A DNA stretch of 46,911 bases from the NCBI GenBank assembly GCA_015056305.1, contig SVGO01000008.1:1-46911 (forward strand). Direction: 5' to 3'. This DNA is from Clostridiales bacterium. GTDB taxonomy: Bacteria; Bacillota; Clostridia; Christensenellales; Aristaeellaceae. Within the stretch, counting starts at the first letter, position 1, and each line of letters opens with the position of its first letter. Below are positions 1 to 6,621 of this stretch, in pieces. The notes below the pieces were generated by a model that did no database searches, was not told the origin of the DNA, and was given only the letters and a program-made list of their open reading frames with translations. The translations under genes were made by a program, and so were the position numbers.

Positions 1-1080
1 GAGCGTATCGGGCAGCAAGACGTGGAACGACGATGAGAATCGAGACGGGCTGCGCCCGTCCAGCATCACGATCAATCTGCTGGCCGACGGTGAAGTGGTG
101 GACAGCAGGAATGTGACTGAGGCCGACGGCTGGGCATGGACGTTCGATGATCTGCCGGTGAACAGCAACGGTACGCCGATCGTGTATACGATTACGGAGG
201 AACCGGTTGCCGGATATACCACTGAGGTTTCCGGCTACAACGTGGTGAACTCGTATACGCCGGGAAAGACGAGCGTATCGGGCAGCAAGACGTGGAACGA
301 CGATGAGAATCGAGACGGGCTGCGCCCGTCCAGCATCACGATCAACCTGCTGGCCGACGGTGAAGTGGTGGACAGCAGGACCGTGACCGAGGCCGACGGC
401 TGGGCATGGACGTTCGATGATCTGCCGGTGAACAGCAACGGTACGCCGATCGTGTATACGATCACGGAGGAACCGGTTGCCGGATACACCACGGAGGTTT
501 CCGGCTACAACGTGGTGAACTCGTATACGCCGGGCAAGACGAGCGTATCGGGCAGCAAGACGTGGAACGACGATGAGAATCGAGACGGGCTGCGCCCGTC
601 CAGCATCACGATCAACCTGCTGGCCGACGGTGAAGTGGTGGACAGCAGGAATGTGACTGAGGCCGACGGCTGGGCATGGACGTTCGATGATCTGCCGGTG
701 AACAGCAACGGTACGCCGATCAACTATACGATTACGGAGGAACCGGTTGCCGGCTACACCACTGAGGTTTCCGGCTACAACGTGGTGAACTCGTATACGC
801 CGGGAAAGACGAGCGTATCGGGCAGCAAGACGTGGATTGACGGCAACAATATGGATGGTATCCGCCCGCAGAACATCACAATCATCTTGCTGGCTGATGG
901 TCTTCCGATGGACAGCAGGACTGTGACTGAGGCTGACGGCTGGGCGTGGACGTTCGATGATCTGCCGGTGAACAGCAACGGTACGCCGATCGTGTATACG
1001 ATCACCGAGGAACCGGTCGAAGGCTATACTGCAGCCGTTAACGGCTATAACGTCATCAATACGCTTACCGAGGACACCCG
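1..1080 (+). repeat. 270-bp tandem repeats encoding Cna-B domains
   Basis: The same sequence starts at 1, 271, 541 and 811, an exact 270-bp (90-codon) period. The first three units differ by only a few bases; the fourth diverges in its first third (841-910) and then rejoins the consensus. Synonymous positions are also conserved, which points to recent duplication or gene conversion rather than protein-level selection alone. Confidence 0.95.
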
Positions 1081-2308
1081 GGATATTGATGGCCGCAAGA
1101 TCTGGAATGACCATGACAATCAGGATAATAAGCGTCCGACGAGCATCACGGTTCGACTGATGGCTGACGGCGTGCAGGTAGACAGCGTGGAAGTTACTGC
1201 AGATTCGTCCGGCAACTGGAGCTGGCACTTCCCTGATCTGCCGAAGCTCAACGATGTCGGCATGCCGATCGTTTACACCATCGAAGAAGACCCGGTTGAC
1301 GGTTATGTGACTGAGTACAGCGAAACGGGTTTTGACATCACGAATTCTTATGACACGGCGATCACGTACGTGACCGTGAATAAGATCTGGGTGGATGACA
1401 ACAACAAGGCGGGACGTCGCCCGCAGAGCGTCGTCATCAACCTGCTGGCCGACGGCGTGAAGGTGGCCAGCCAGGTCATCACCGCTGAGGATAACTGGAC
1501 TTACACCTTCAATGGTCTGGATCAGTTCGCTGCTGGACGTCTCATCCAGTACACCGTCGAAGAGGAAAAGGTTGAGGGCTACCGGAGCACGATTGATGGC
1601 TTCGATGTGATCAATACGTTTGCGCTGGCAGATTTTGCTGTTACCAAGCGTTGGATGGGCCGCAGCGTGAGCACAGACATTGGCCTGGTCCTGTATGCCA
1701 ACGGCGTCGCCCTCGATCCGCAGCCGGCGTATCAGCGTAACGGCGATGTGTACGTCTGGTCTGACCTGCAGAAGATGGATGAACAGGGCAATGAGATCAT
1801 CTACAGCGCGTCCGAGATCCCGATGGACGGCTTTGCGGTCAGCTATGTCAACGATGAGCCGTATGCGCAGGAGAATGGTCGCGTCTACAATGGCGGTCAA
1901 ATTATCAACACTGCGCTGAGCGACATAGCCGTGCGCAAGGTGTGGGTGGGTATTGATGACCACGATCCGCACCCGGCGATCAAGCTGACGCTCTATTGCA
2001 ACGGCGAGGTTGTGCAGAAGCCGCAGCCGGCCCCGGATAAGGACGGTTGGTATGTCTACGCCGATCTGCCGACGGTTGTCGATGGTAAGGACGCTGTGTA
2101 CACGGTTGTTGAGGAGCCGGTGGAGGGCTTCGTCACGGCTTATGTCAACGCCAATGGCGAGACTGATGCTGCTTACAATGGCGGCACCATCTACAACAGC
2201 GTGCTCCCGCAGACAGGCGATCATTCTTCCATCGCGGGTTATGCCGCTGCGCTGATGATTAGCTTTGCTGGTCTCGTTCTGCTGATGAAACGCAGAAGGA
2301 ACGCTTGA
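2..2308 (+). CDS. LPXTG-anchored Cna-B repeat surface protein (5' truncated by window)
   Basis: The reading frame is open from the first bases of the window, so this is the C-terminal 768 or so residues of a larger surface protein. It is a string of about eight Cna-B domains of roughly 90 residues. Each starts with a K-x-W-x-D/G strand, contains an I-x-L-L-A-D-G strand and ends in an E-E-P-V-x-G-Y motif. The C terminus has a sortase signal: LPQTG (2204-2218), a hydrophobic segment and the basic tail KRRRNA. Cna-B domains are stalk modules of Gram-positive adhesins and pilins, often locked by isopeptide bonds, so the product should be covalently bound to peptidoglycan as an extended stalk. The ligand-binding head would lie upstream of the window. 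Domains 2-4 are almost identical while the last four are diverged. Confidence 0.93.
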   Translation, partial: SVSGSKTWNDDENRDGLRPSSITINLLADGEVVDSRNVTEADGWAWTFDDLPVNSNGTPIVYTITEEPVAGYTTEVSGYNVVNSYTPGKTSVSGSKTWNDDENRDGLRPSSITINLLADGEVVDSRTVTEADGWAWTFDDLPVNSNGTPIVYTITEEPVAGYTTEVSGYNVVNSYTPGKTSVSGSKTWNDDENRDGLRPSSITINLLADGEVVDSRNVTEADGWAWTFDDLPVNSNGTPINYTITEEPVAGYTTEVSGYNVVNSYTPGKTSVSGSKTWIDGNNMDGIRPQNITIILLADGLPMDSRTVTEADGWAWTFDDLPVNSNGTPIVYTITEEPVEGYTAAVNGYNVINTLTEDTRDIDGRKIWNDHDNQDNKRPTSITVRLMADGVQVDSVEVTADSSGNWSWHFPDLPKLNDVGMPIVYTIEEDPVDGYVTEYSETGFDITNSYDTAITYVTVNKIWVDDNNKAGRRPQSVVINLLADGVKVASQVITAEDNWTYTFNGLDQFAAGRLIQYTVEEEKVEGYRSTIDGFDVINTFALADFAVTKRWMGRSVSTDIGLVLYANGVALDPQPAYQRNGDVYVWSDLQKMDEQGNEIIYSASEIPMDGFAVSYVNDEPYAQENGRVYNGGQIINTALSDIAVRKVWVGIDDHDPHPAIKLTLYCNGEVVQKPQPAPDKDGWYVYADLPTVVDGKDAVYTVVEEPVEGFVTAYVNANGETDAAYNGGTIYNSVLPQTGDHSSIAGYAAALMISFAGLVLLMKRRRNA

Positions 2309-2363
2309 TTGATTCGGGCTTTGTTTCCTGAAACGTAACGGCACAAATTGGTATAACCTATAT

Positions 2364-2396
2364 GCTCACCAGACAATCATGTCTGGTGAGCTTTTT
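2364..2396 (+). terminator. Intrinsic terminator of the surface protein gene
   Basis: An 11-bp perfect stem (2364-2374 with 2381-2391) with a 6-nt loop is followed by five T. It lies 56 bp after the stop codon. Confidence 0.9.
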
Positions 2397-2512
2397 GCAT
2401 GACGCGGAGTCGCTTGTTTTGCGTCTTTGTCATACAAGCGCGTCGATGCGATCCAAGGCCATTTAAACGCAAATCCCGGCACCAAGATGGCAGATATCTC
2501 AAAAGCCAAGGA

Positions 2513-2542
2513 AAAATAAAAATGCCTGCGCAAAACGCAGGC
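2513..2542 (-). terminator. Second terminator of the original tRNA-Arg unit
   Basis: The 7-bp stem GCCTGCG/CGCAGGC (2524-2530 with 2536-2542) is followed on the minus strand by ATTTTTATTTTT. It lies just beyond the displaced tRNA 3' half and would have terminated the uninterrupted chromosomal tRNA transcript. Confidence 0.6.
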
Positions 2543-2582
2543 AAAAAAACAACCGCCAACAGAGCTAGTCATGTCAGCGGTT
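2543..2582 (-). terminator. tRNA terminator copy at the left junction
   Basis: On the minus strand an 11-bp stem with two G-U pairs (2572-2582 with 2551-2561) is followed by seven T. The same stem with a different loop follows the intact tRNA at the right junction, so this is the chromosomal original displaced by the insertion. Confidence 0.8.
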
Positions 2583-2632
2583 CATGGTGCACCCAACAGG
2601 ATTCGAACCTGTGGCCTTTTGATTCGTAGTCA
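2572..2632 (-). repeat. attL: duplicated 3' half of tRNA-Arg
   Basis: These 61 bp are identical to 16104-16164. They contain the tRNA-Arg 3' half from the anticodon loop through the T arm, acceptor strand and CCA, plus one arm of its terminator. Beyond 2632 the sequence departs from tRNA, so no functional tRNA is made here. Integration has separated this original 3' half from its 5' half, now at the right end of the element. Confidence 0.9.
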
Positions 2633-2942
2633 TAAGTATATGGTTTGCGTAGCGATGTGCAACTCTCTAAAGTTACGTAATATATAGAAAAAGTGAAGTG
2701 CAAGAAAGCACAATGATGTGCAATTTTATGTGAGTAGTCCCCAAGTAGTCCCCAATAGTCCCCAGATAGTCCCCAATTTGGACACCAGTTTTATCCATTT
2801 AATCAATGATAGTCAAATAGCCTTTATTTATTCATAAATGCCTTTTAAAGCCGTTCAAATCGAGCATAGGCAAACTATCCAGACAGCGCACGGAAACGCT
2901 CACAGGGGCGCTCGGAGCGTCACAGAGGCATTGCAGACATAG
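2633..2942. other. Left-end non-coding region of the element
   Basis: Apart from the TAGTCCCCA array no gene is supported here. The region is AT-rich near the junction (2633-2730), as expected for a recombination and bending region. Confidence 0.5.
2735..2775 (+). repeat. Left arm-type sites: four TAGTCCCCA repeats
   Basis: TAGTCCCCA starts at 2735, 2746, 2756 and 2767, with spacings of 11, 10 and 11 bp, which puts all four on one face of the helix. Two further copies lie at the other end (15960 and 15971) just after the integrase gene. Short direct repeats inside both att sites are typical arm-binding sites for the N-terminal domain of tyrosine integrases. Confidence 0.7.
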
Positions 2943-2976
2943 AAAAAGGACTGCCCAAGCGGACAGCCCTTTTTTG
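2943..2976 (-). terminator. Bidirectional hairpin terminator after the RHH gene
   Basis: The arms AAAAAGGACTG and CAGCCCTTTTTT pair with one mismatch and carry T runs on either strand. It lies directly after the stop of the minus-strand gene ending at 2983. Confidence 0.65.
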
Positions 2977-2982
2977 ATTGGA

Positions 2983-3180
2983 TCAGGTGTTTCTATTATC
3001 TCGTTCCATTGCTTCATCAATCGCGCGGTTGATGAATTCAGTTGTACTTTCCTCCATCTTTGCAGCATGAGCCTTTATCAACTCGCGTCGATCCGGCGTC
3101 ATTCTGACTTTAACCTCGCAGAAGTTGGCCATATAAGCCTTTTGCGCTCTCTTTTGGGCTTCTGTCTTTTGAATTGCCAT
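2983..3180 (-). CDS. Ribbon-helix-helix-type small DNA-binding protein
   Basis: This 65-residue protein has a lysine-rich N terminus, a short strand (CEVKVRMT) and two helices ending in TTEFINRAIDEAMER. That is the layout of MetJ/Arc/CopG-like RHH proteins that use a two-stranded sheet to contact DNA; similar short proteins are common in Firmicutes phages and integrative elements. The ATG at 3180 follows a strong AAGGGAGGG site by six bases. Three identical operator-like palindromes lie in its upstream region, which it shares with the divergent plus-strand genes, so it is probably an autorepressor that also controls them. The operator assignment is inference. Confidence 0.75.
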   Translation of the reverse strand: MAIQKTEAQKRAQKAYMANFCEVKVRMTPDRRELIKAHAAKMEESTTEFINRAIDEAMERDNRNT

Positions 3181-3221
3181 GTATAGCCCTCCCTTCTATC
3201 AAAATTATATCAAATCATATA

Positions 3222-3300
3222 ATCTACGACTAGATACATATTGCACAAATCTACGACTAGATATCTGTTTGCTATGTCAATTGATATCTACGACTAGATA
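3222..3300. promoter_or_regulatory. Three operator copies ATCTACGACTAGATA
   Basis: Exact copies lie at 3222-3236, 3249-3263 and 3286-3300. Each contains the palindrome ATCTA-CGAC-TAGAT. The third fills the -35/-10 spacer of the rightward promoter, and the first lies between the RHH gene and the other two. This is the usual arrangement for cooperative repression of a divergent region. Confidence 0.75.
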
Positions 3301-3309
3301 TAGTAAAAT
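3281..3309 (+). promoter_or_regulatory. Rightward promoter of the small-gene region
   Basis: TTGATA (3281-3286) and TAAAAT (3304-3309) are separated by 17 bp, and an ATCTACGACTAGATA operator overlaps the spacer. The first gene starts at 3371. Confidence 0.6.
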
Positions 3310-3370
3310 ATAATCACAGCAAGGGAAACCGAGCTGAGCAACCCGAAGGCGTACAGAAGGAGGGAGGACA

Positions 3371-3511
3371 ATGAAAACGCCAAGCACAAGCGAGTTGCTT
3401 GTTGAGGAAGCGCGATCTGCTGAAAGGCTGCGGCTTCTGATTCTTGCGAACGAGTGCAAAACGTTGGAGGAATTCCGGCAGCGCTTGCAAGAGATCATCA
3501 ACAGGCAATAA
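3371..3511 (+). CDS. Small helical protein, 46 residues
   Basis: The ATG at 3371 follows a strong AGGAGGGAGGA ribosome-binding site by a few bases, which is the main reason to call this short frame. The product is one long amphipathic helix rich in Glu, Arg and Leu (LLVEEARSAERLRLLILANE) and has no recognisable domain. It is the first gene after the operator-controlled rightward promoter. Its function is unknown; small element proteins in this position are often regulators or replication accessories. Confidence 0.6.
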   Translation: MKTPSTSELLVEEARSAERLRLLILANECKTLEEFRQRLQEIINRQ

Positions 3512-3516
3512 GAAAA

Positions 3517-3600
3517 CGCCGGTCACTACCACATAACCGGCGCTAACAAACCCACGGAGGGCGACGAGGTTGCCGCCGCTCTCCAATTCGATTCTACCAC
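3517..3600 (+). promoter_or_regulatory. Intergenic hairpin plus GATTMTASCAC motif (copy A)
   Basis: A 7-bp stem CGCCGGT/ACCGGCG (3517-3523 with 3536-3542) lies six bases after the stop codon. The 11-mer GATTCTACCAC follows at 3590-3600. The same order recurs at 4055-4087 and 4736-4830. No gene is supported between 3512 and 3731. Confidence 0.45.
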
Positions 3601-3731
3601 ACAAGAATAAACAGATCAAGGGAAACCGCTCCGGTGCTATAAGAGATATAAGGTAGCCGCTCACATCGTAGCACAGGACCAGGGCTCGAGCCGGGGCGAT
3701 TCCCAAGAAGACAATACAGGAGGATCAGAAA

Positions 3732-4001
3732 ATGAGTATCAGAGAGATTGAAGCCAAGGCCAAGGAACTGCAGGAACTCAAGCGGATGCGCGAAGAACTT
3801 GACGCGGAGATTTCCACGCTGGAAGACGCGATCAAGGCCAGCATGGGCGAAGCGGAACAGATCACGGCAGGCGCTTTCAAGATCACTTGGAAAACGATCA
3901 CCTCCAGCCGATTCGATTCTAGCGCTTTCAAGAAGGCTAATCCCGATCTGGCTGCGCAGTTTATCAAGACCAGCACGGTCAAGCGCTTCTCCATCGCATA
4001 A
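3732..4001 (+). CDS. Small phage-type protein resembling the YqaJ-associated tail domain
   Basis: This 89-residue protein has an N-terminal coiled coil (IEAKAKELQELKRMREELDAEISTLEDAIKA) and a C-terminal half with the pattern ITWKTITSSRFDSSAFKKANPDL. That pattern also appears at the C terminus of phage YqaJ-type recombinases and in short stand-alone proteins of Firmicutes phages. No nuclease residues are present, so it is at most an accessory of DNA recombination or replication. AGGAGG lies 10 bases before the ATG. The family link is from memory of the motif and the function is inferred only loosely. Confidence 0.6.
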   Translation: MSIREIEAKAKELQELKRMREELDAEISTLEDAIKASMGEAEQITAGAFKITWKTITSSRFDSSAFKKANPDLAAQFIKTSTVKRFSIA

Positions 4002-4054
4002 AAAAAGGACGCTTCCCCAAGCGCCCAAGTCACCCCGAACCAGTCACGACCAAG

Positions 4055-4091
4055 GGCGACGGTCTGATTCTAGCACAGGCCGTCGCCTTTT
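4055..4091 (+). terminator. GGCGACGG/CCGTCGCC hairpin with T run (copy B of the motif)
   Basis: A perfect 8-bp GC-rich stem (4055-4062 with 4080-4087) has a 17-nt loop that contains GATTCTAGCAC (4066-4076), followed by TTTT. It lies between the 89-residue gene and the next small gene, so it may act as a partial terminator. Confidence 0.55.
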
Positions 4092-4107
4092 GACAAGAGA
4101 GGAGAAC

Positions 4108-4311
4108 ATGTATATGAATAATGTTGCCGCTGTGCAAGTCACTGCACCGCAAAAATCCAACATCCGCAAGTTGGCAGAGCTTATCTATAACACAGGCCGA
4201 GGCAAGGAAATCATAGCAACTTTAGATATCGTCATCGCTGCAGGAATGGCAGGAGACCACCAAGCCATGAAGCAGAAGCAGGAAGGAGGCGCAGACAATG
4301 ACGAATGTTGA
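4108..4311 (+). CDS. Small hypothetical protein, 67 residues
   Basis: The ATG at 4108 follows GAGAGGAGAA closely. The protein has one predicted helical domain (NIRKLAELIYNTGRGKEIIATLDIVIAAGMAG) and a charged C terminus, with no motif I recognise. It overlaps the next gene by 14 bp, so the two are likely translationally coupled. The frame is open further upstream, but the ribosome-binding site and the overlap with the previous gene favour this start. Confidence 0.6.
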   Translation: MYMNNVAAVQVTAPQKSNIRKLAELIYNTGRGKEIIATLDIVIAAGMAGDHQAMKQKQEGGADNDEC

Positions 4312-4576
4312 ACGCCTCACAGAGCGCCTCAACGCTTGCAAGAATCGTCGAAAAATCTTTAAAGCGATGAACGCCCTTGCTCCTATCATCCGCAAACATC
4401 GAGAAGAATTGATGCAGAACACGCAGCCGGTTAGGTCAAGCAAGACCAACACCATGACAGCAAGAGAAGAGTTTAACAAGATGCTTAATGAAAGCGCCGA
4501 TCCAAGGTTGACATATAACGTCCTGGCAGCGCTTGCAATAACAGAAATGCAGAGGAAGCAGCGCAACCAATACTAA
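4298..4576 (+). CDS. Small basic hypothetical protein, 92 residues
   Basis: The ATG is preceded by GGAAGGAGG inside the end of the previous gene. The product is basic and helical, with a Cys near the N terminus (RLNACKNRRKIFKAMNALAPIIRKHREELM). I recognise no domain. It ends the short rightward operon of the left arm. Confidence 0.6.
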   Translation: MTNVERLTERLNACKNRRKIFKAMNALAPIIRKHREELMQNTQPVRSSKTNTMTAREEFNKMLNESADPRLTYNVLAALAITEMQRKQRNQY

Positions 4577-5002
4577 AACTGACATTCAACCGCACACAAA
4601 GACACAGCTGGATCAATGCCGACTGTGCCTTTTATTTTGCCCTGGATCAGCTTGAAATCCTTCATGGGTAAATGGTCAAAGCTACGCCATCACGCGATCA
4701 CAGAGCCAGTTAGAACGCTATGAGCGCATAATAAAAGCCCCGACACAGGCAACAGTGTCAGGGCTAGCACAAGGAAAGCTGGAATGAATCACACACACGG
4801 AAGAGGCTGGTTTTGATTAGATTATAGCACGAAAGTCAAAGAAAGTCAAGTGAAAATCAAAGGCCGTCGGGGTGGTAAGGGGCGGTTTCCGGCTGGCCGG
4901 GGTAAGTCCCATCAGCACCGCAAAAAATAAAAAGGTCTTTGAAGCGTTATTAATCGGAACACTGACTATGCAACAGATGATGTTTACAAAAGAAAACAGT
5001 TT
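4577..5002. other. Non-coding interval with hairpin and GATTMTASCAC motif (copy C)
   Basis: No convincing gene is seen. A stem of AGCCC and GACAC blocks with a single mismatch (4736-4746 with 4755-4765) is followed at 4820-4830 by GATTATAGCAC. This is the third occurrence of the hairpin-then-motif order in the left arm. Confidence 0.5.
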
Positions 5003-5030
5003 TTGATATTGACAAGGTATTATATAATAT
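5003..5030 (+). promoter_or_regulatory. Promoter of the toxin-antitoxin operon
   Basis: TTGATA (5003-5008) and TAATAT (5025-5030), 16 bp apart, lie in an AT-rich stretch. They sit 22 bp before the antitoxin ATG, which has a GGGGGGA ribosome-binding site. Confidence 0.55.
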
Positions 5031-5052
5031 AAGTAGTGAAGGGGGGATTCAA

Positions 5053-5490
5053 ATGCCGGTATCTATTTTTGATGTAGCGAAGTATATTCTGGAAAACTGC
5101 CCTGATATGACTACATGGAAGCTTCAAAAGCTTTGTTACTATGCTCAAGCATGGACTGTTGCTTGGGGTGAACCGCGCCTGTTCAATGAGGATTTTCAGG
5201 CATGGTCAAATGGGCCGGTATGTCCGGAACTGTTTCACGCACATCAAGGAAAGTATCATATTAGTAGCAAAGACATTCCATCTGGTGACAGTTCTCGTCT
5301 GAGTGAATGTCAGAAAGAGAATATTAACATCATTCTGCGTGATTACGGCAACATGCTTCCTTTTGATTTACGTGAGCAGACGCACGGCGAAGCACCTTGG
5401 AAAGATGCAAGAGGTGATTTGCCTGATGGAGCGCCGTCTAAAGCTATCATCACTGTTGATGCGATGGGGGCTTATTATGGCAGTCTCTAA
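5053..5490 (+). CDS. Panacea-domain (DUF4065) antitoxin
   Basis: This 145-residue protein matches the Panacea/DUF4065 pattern. It begins with a short helix (IFDVAKYILENC), then the characteristic W-KLQKLCYYAQAW block (residues 20-36), F-EDFQAW-NGPVCPELFHAHQGKY (about 47-69) and a C-terminal G-APWKDARGDLP-GAPSKAIIT region. Panacea domains act as antitoxins that neutralise many unrelated toxins, and the socA antitoxin belongs to the same group. The gene is first in a two-gene unit and overlaps the next frame by 14 bp, the usual order and coupling of such pairs. In a satellite it could serve for maintenance or phage defence. Confidence 0.85.
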   Translation: MPVSIFDVAKYILENCPDMTTWKLQKLCYYAQAWTVAWGEPRLFNEDFQAWSNGPVCPELFHAHQGKYHISSKDIPSGDSSRLSECQKENINIILRDYGNMLPFDLREQTHGEAPWKDARGDLPDGAPSKAIITVDAMGAYYGSL

Positions 5491-5926
5491 AAAAACGAAT
5501 GTAAAGGATAATCAAGCGTCAAAAAGTTCAGTAAAACAAAACTATTCTAGCGATGGAAAAAAACTAGTGTGGGCATTTGATAACGTTGATAAGAATGGCC
5601 CATTCTATTTCGATGTTGAGCGTGAAGACTTTGATTCAAAAAGCATTCTTTCATGGATGATTGTCATGAGTAATCGTACTTGGAGCGAAATACGACGCGA
5701 TACGCACGATAAGTCAGACAAGACGTGTCATCATTTTCTTGATTATGACGGCTTGAGTAAAGAAGCAAAAGCCCGAGTTGATTTGATGATCTCTGAGGAA
5801 GAGCGCGAGGAAATCTTCTCTTTTAGAATGACGAATTTGTGTAGAATAATCGGTTTACGAAAAGATGAAGTGTTTCATGCTAAGTGGTTTGACAAAGATC
5901 ATAAATTCTATCCATCTAGCAAATAG
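5477..5926 (+). CDS. Putative Panacea-partner toxin (PanT-like), 149 residues
   Basis: The ATG at 5477 lies inside the last codons of the antitoxin gene, so translation is coupled. The N terminus is lysine- and serine-rich. The central part has W-FDNVDKNGPFYFDVER and ILSWMIVMSNRTWSEIRRD. The C terminus has FSFRMTNLCRIIGLRKDEVFHAKWFDKDHKFYP, a W-x-D-x-x-H-x-x-YP ending seen in small proteins encoded next to antitoxins. I cannot assign a biochemical activity. The toxin call rests mainly on position and overlap with the Panacea gene. An intrinsic terminator follows directly. Confidence 0.6.
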   Translation: MAVSKKTNVKDNQASKSSVKQNYSSDGKKLVWAFDNVDKNGPFYFDVEREDFDSKSILSWMIVMSNRTWSEIRRDTHDKSDKTCHHFLDYDGLSKEAKARVDLMISEEEREEIFSFRMTNLCRIIGLRKDEVFHAKWFDKDHKFYPSSK

Positions 5927-5935
5927 ATACGATGA

Positions 5936-5959
5936 AAGCCGGAGTATTTCGGCTTTTTT
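5936..5959 (+). terminator. Terminator of the toxin-antitoxin operon
   Basis: The stem AAGCCG/CGGCTT (5936-5941 with 5950-5955) with an 8-nt loop is followed by TTTT, ten bases after the toxin stop codon. Confidence 0.8.
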
Positions 5960-6418
5960 CTTTTCATCGTCCATGGCTGCGATTTCGACTACGCTCTTTC
6001 GAGTCAGACCGCTTTTTCCGGAGAGGATTGCAGCTTTCACGGATGGCTCGTTCTCGGATAAGGTGTCTACGGCTGATGCGAATTGACCGGCGCGCTTAAC
6101 GGTATTCTTTCCGACGCCAACCTCGCGGGCAATTCTGTCTGCGGTATCGACTTTTTCTGCCAAAGTCCCATTTTGGGTCTTTGCCAACTTCGTGTGCTGA
6201 TTACCTCGCTCTCCTCCGTGCTTCTTCTTCTCCAAGTTATACATCAGCCCGATCACATAACTCAGCGTATCGGGACTAAGGTTTCTCCTTCCGATCTGAT
6301 TGCGGCAGATAAAGACGATAATGTCATCCCTGGAATCGAAGTGCCGAACGACCACATTGAACGGAATGTTATGCTTGGTACAGATTTCGTATCGGTTGTG
6401 TCCGTCGATGATTGATAC
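5945..6418 (-). pseudogene. parB-like gene remnant, truncated at both ends
   Basis: On the minus strand the frame opens after a TGA at 6419-6421 and reads directly into IIDGHNRYEICTKHNIPF. This is the D-G-H-x-R core of ParB/sulfiredoxin-fold partition proteins. The frame continues through RRNLSPDTLSYVIGLMYNLEKKKHGG and an HTH-like VGVGKNTVKRAGQFASAVDTL. The part before the core is missing. The C-terminal part ends where the frame runs antisense through the terminator and 3' end of the toxin gene. A short protein from the GTG at 6355 is possible but would lack the core. It is therefore best read as a decayed partition gene cut by neighbouring modules. Confidence 0.7.
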
Positions 6419-6437
6419 TCATAAAACCTATATATTA

Positions 6438-6466
6438 TTGCGTTTTTCGCTCTGTTATGCTATAAT
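6438..6466 (+). promoter_or_regulatory. Promoter of the tape measure gene
   Basis: TTGCGT (6438-6443) and a perfect TATAAT (6461-6466) are separated by 17 bp. It lies where the parB remnant loses its 5' end, at a module junction. A structured leader of about 150 nt follows. Confidence 0.75.
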
Positions 6467-6481
6467 ACAGACAAAGAAAAC

Positions 6482-6584
6482 CGCCTCGTAACAGGGCGAG
6501 GCGATAGGATCAACAGGGATCAGTTTGATTAGCTGATTCCTGTTTTTTGTTTCGGGAATCGGCGTGATGGCTGGTTCCCGTTTT
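6482..6584 (+). promoter_or_regulatory. Attenuator-like leader with shared 14-mer and two terminators
   Basis: Three hairpins lie between promoter and gene. The first is CGCCTCG/CGAGGCG (6482-6488 with 6497-6503). The second is an 11-bp stem (6512-6522 with 6534-6544) followed by TTTT. The third is CGGGAA/TTCCCG (6553-6558 with 6575-6580) followed by TTTT. GATCAACAGGGATC (6508-6521) overlaps the arm of the second hairpin and recurs at 9487-9500 in the leader of the terminase operon. Read-through must occur for the gene to be expressed. Confidence 0.65.
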
Positions 6585-6621
6585 CATTTTTCGCACACGG
6601 ATGGAAGGAAGTGAAACACAA

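Noticed and set aside
235..1005. Minus-strand frames within the Cna-B repeats
   Set aside because: They mirror the 270-bp repeats and have no ribosome-binding sites; they are antisense shadows of the surface protein gene.
2572..2632. Second functional tRNA-Arg gene
   Set aside because: Only the 3' half is present; the sequence beyond 2632 cannot form the D arm or acceptor 5' strand.
3282..3512. Riboswitch upstream of the small-gene region
   Set aside because: The sequence holds operators and a promoter but no known riboswitch core or terminator/antiterminator pair before 3371.
6601..6621. ATG at 6601 as start of the tape measure gene
   Set aside because: It has no ribosome-binding site, whereas GGAAGGAAG lies before the ATG at 6622 and the protein then begins like its family.
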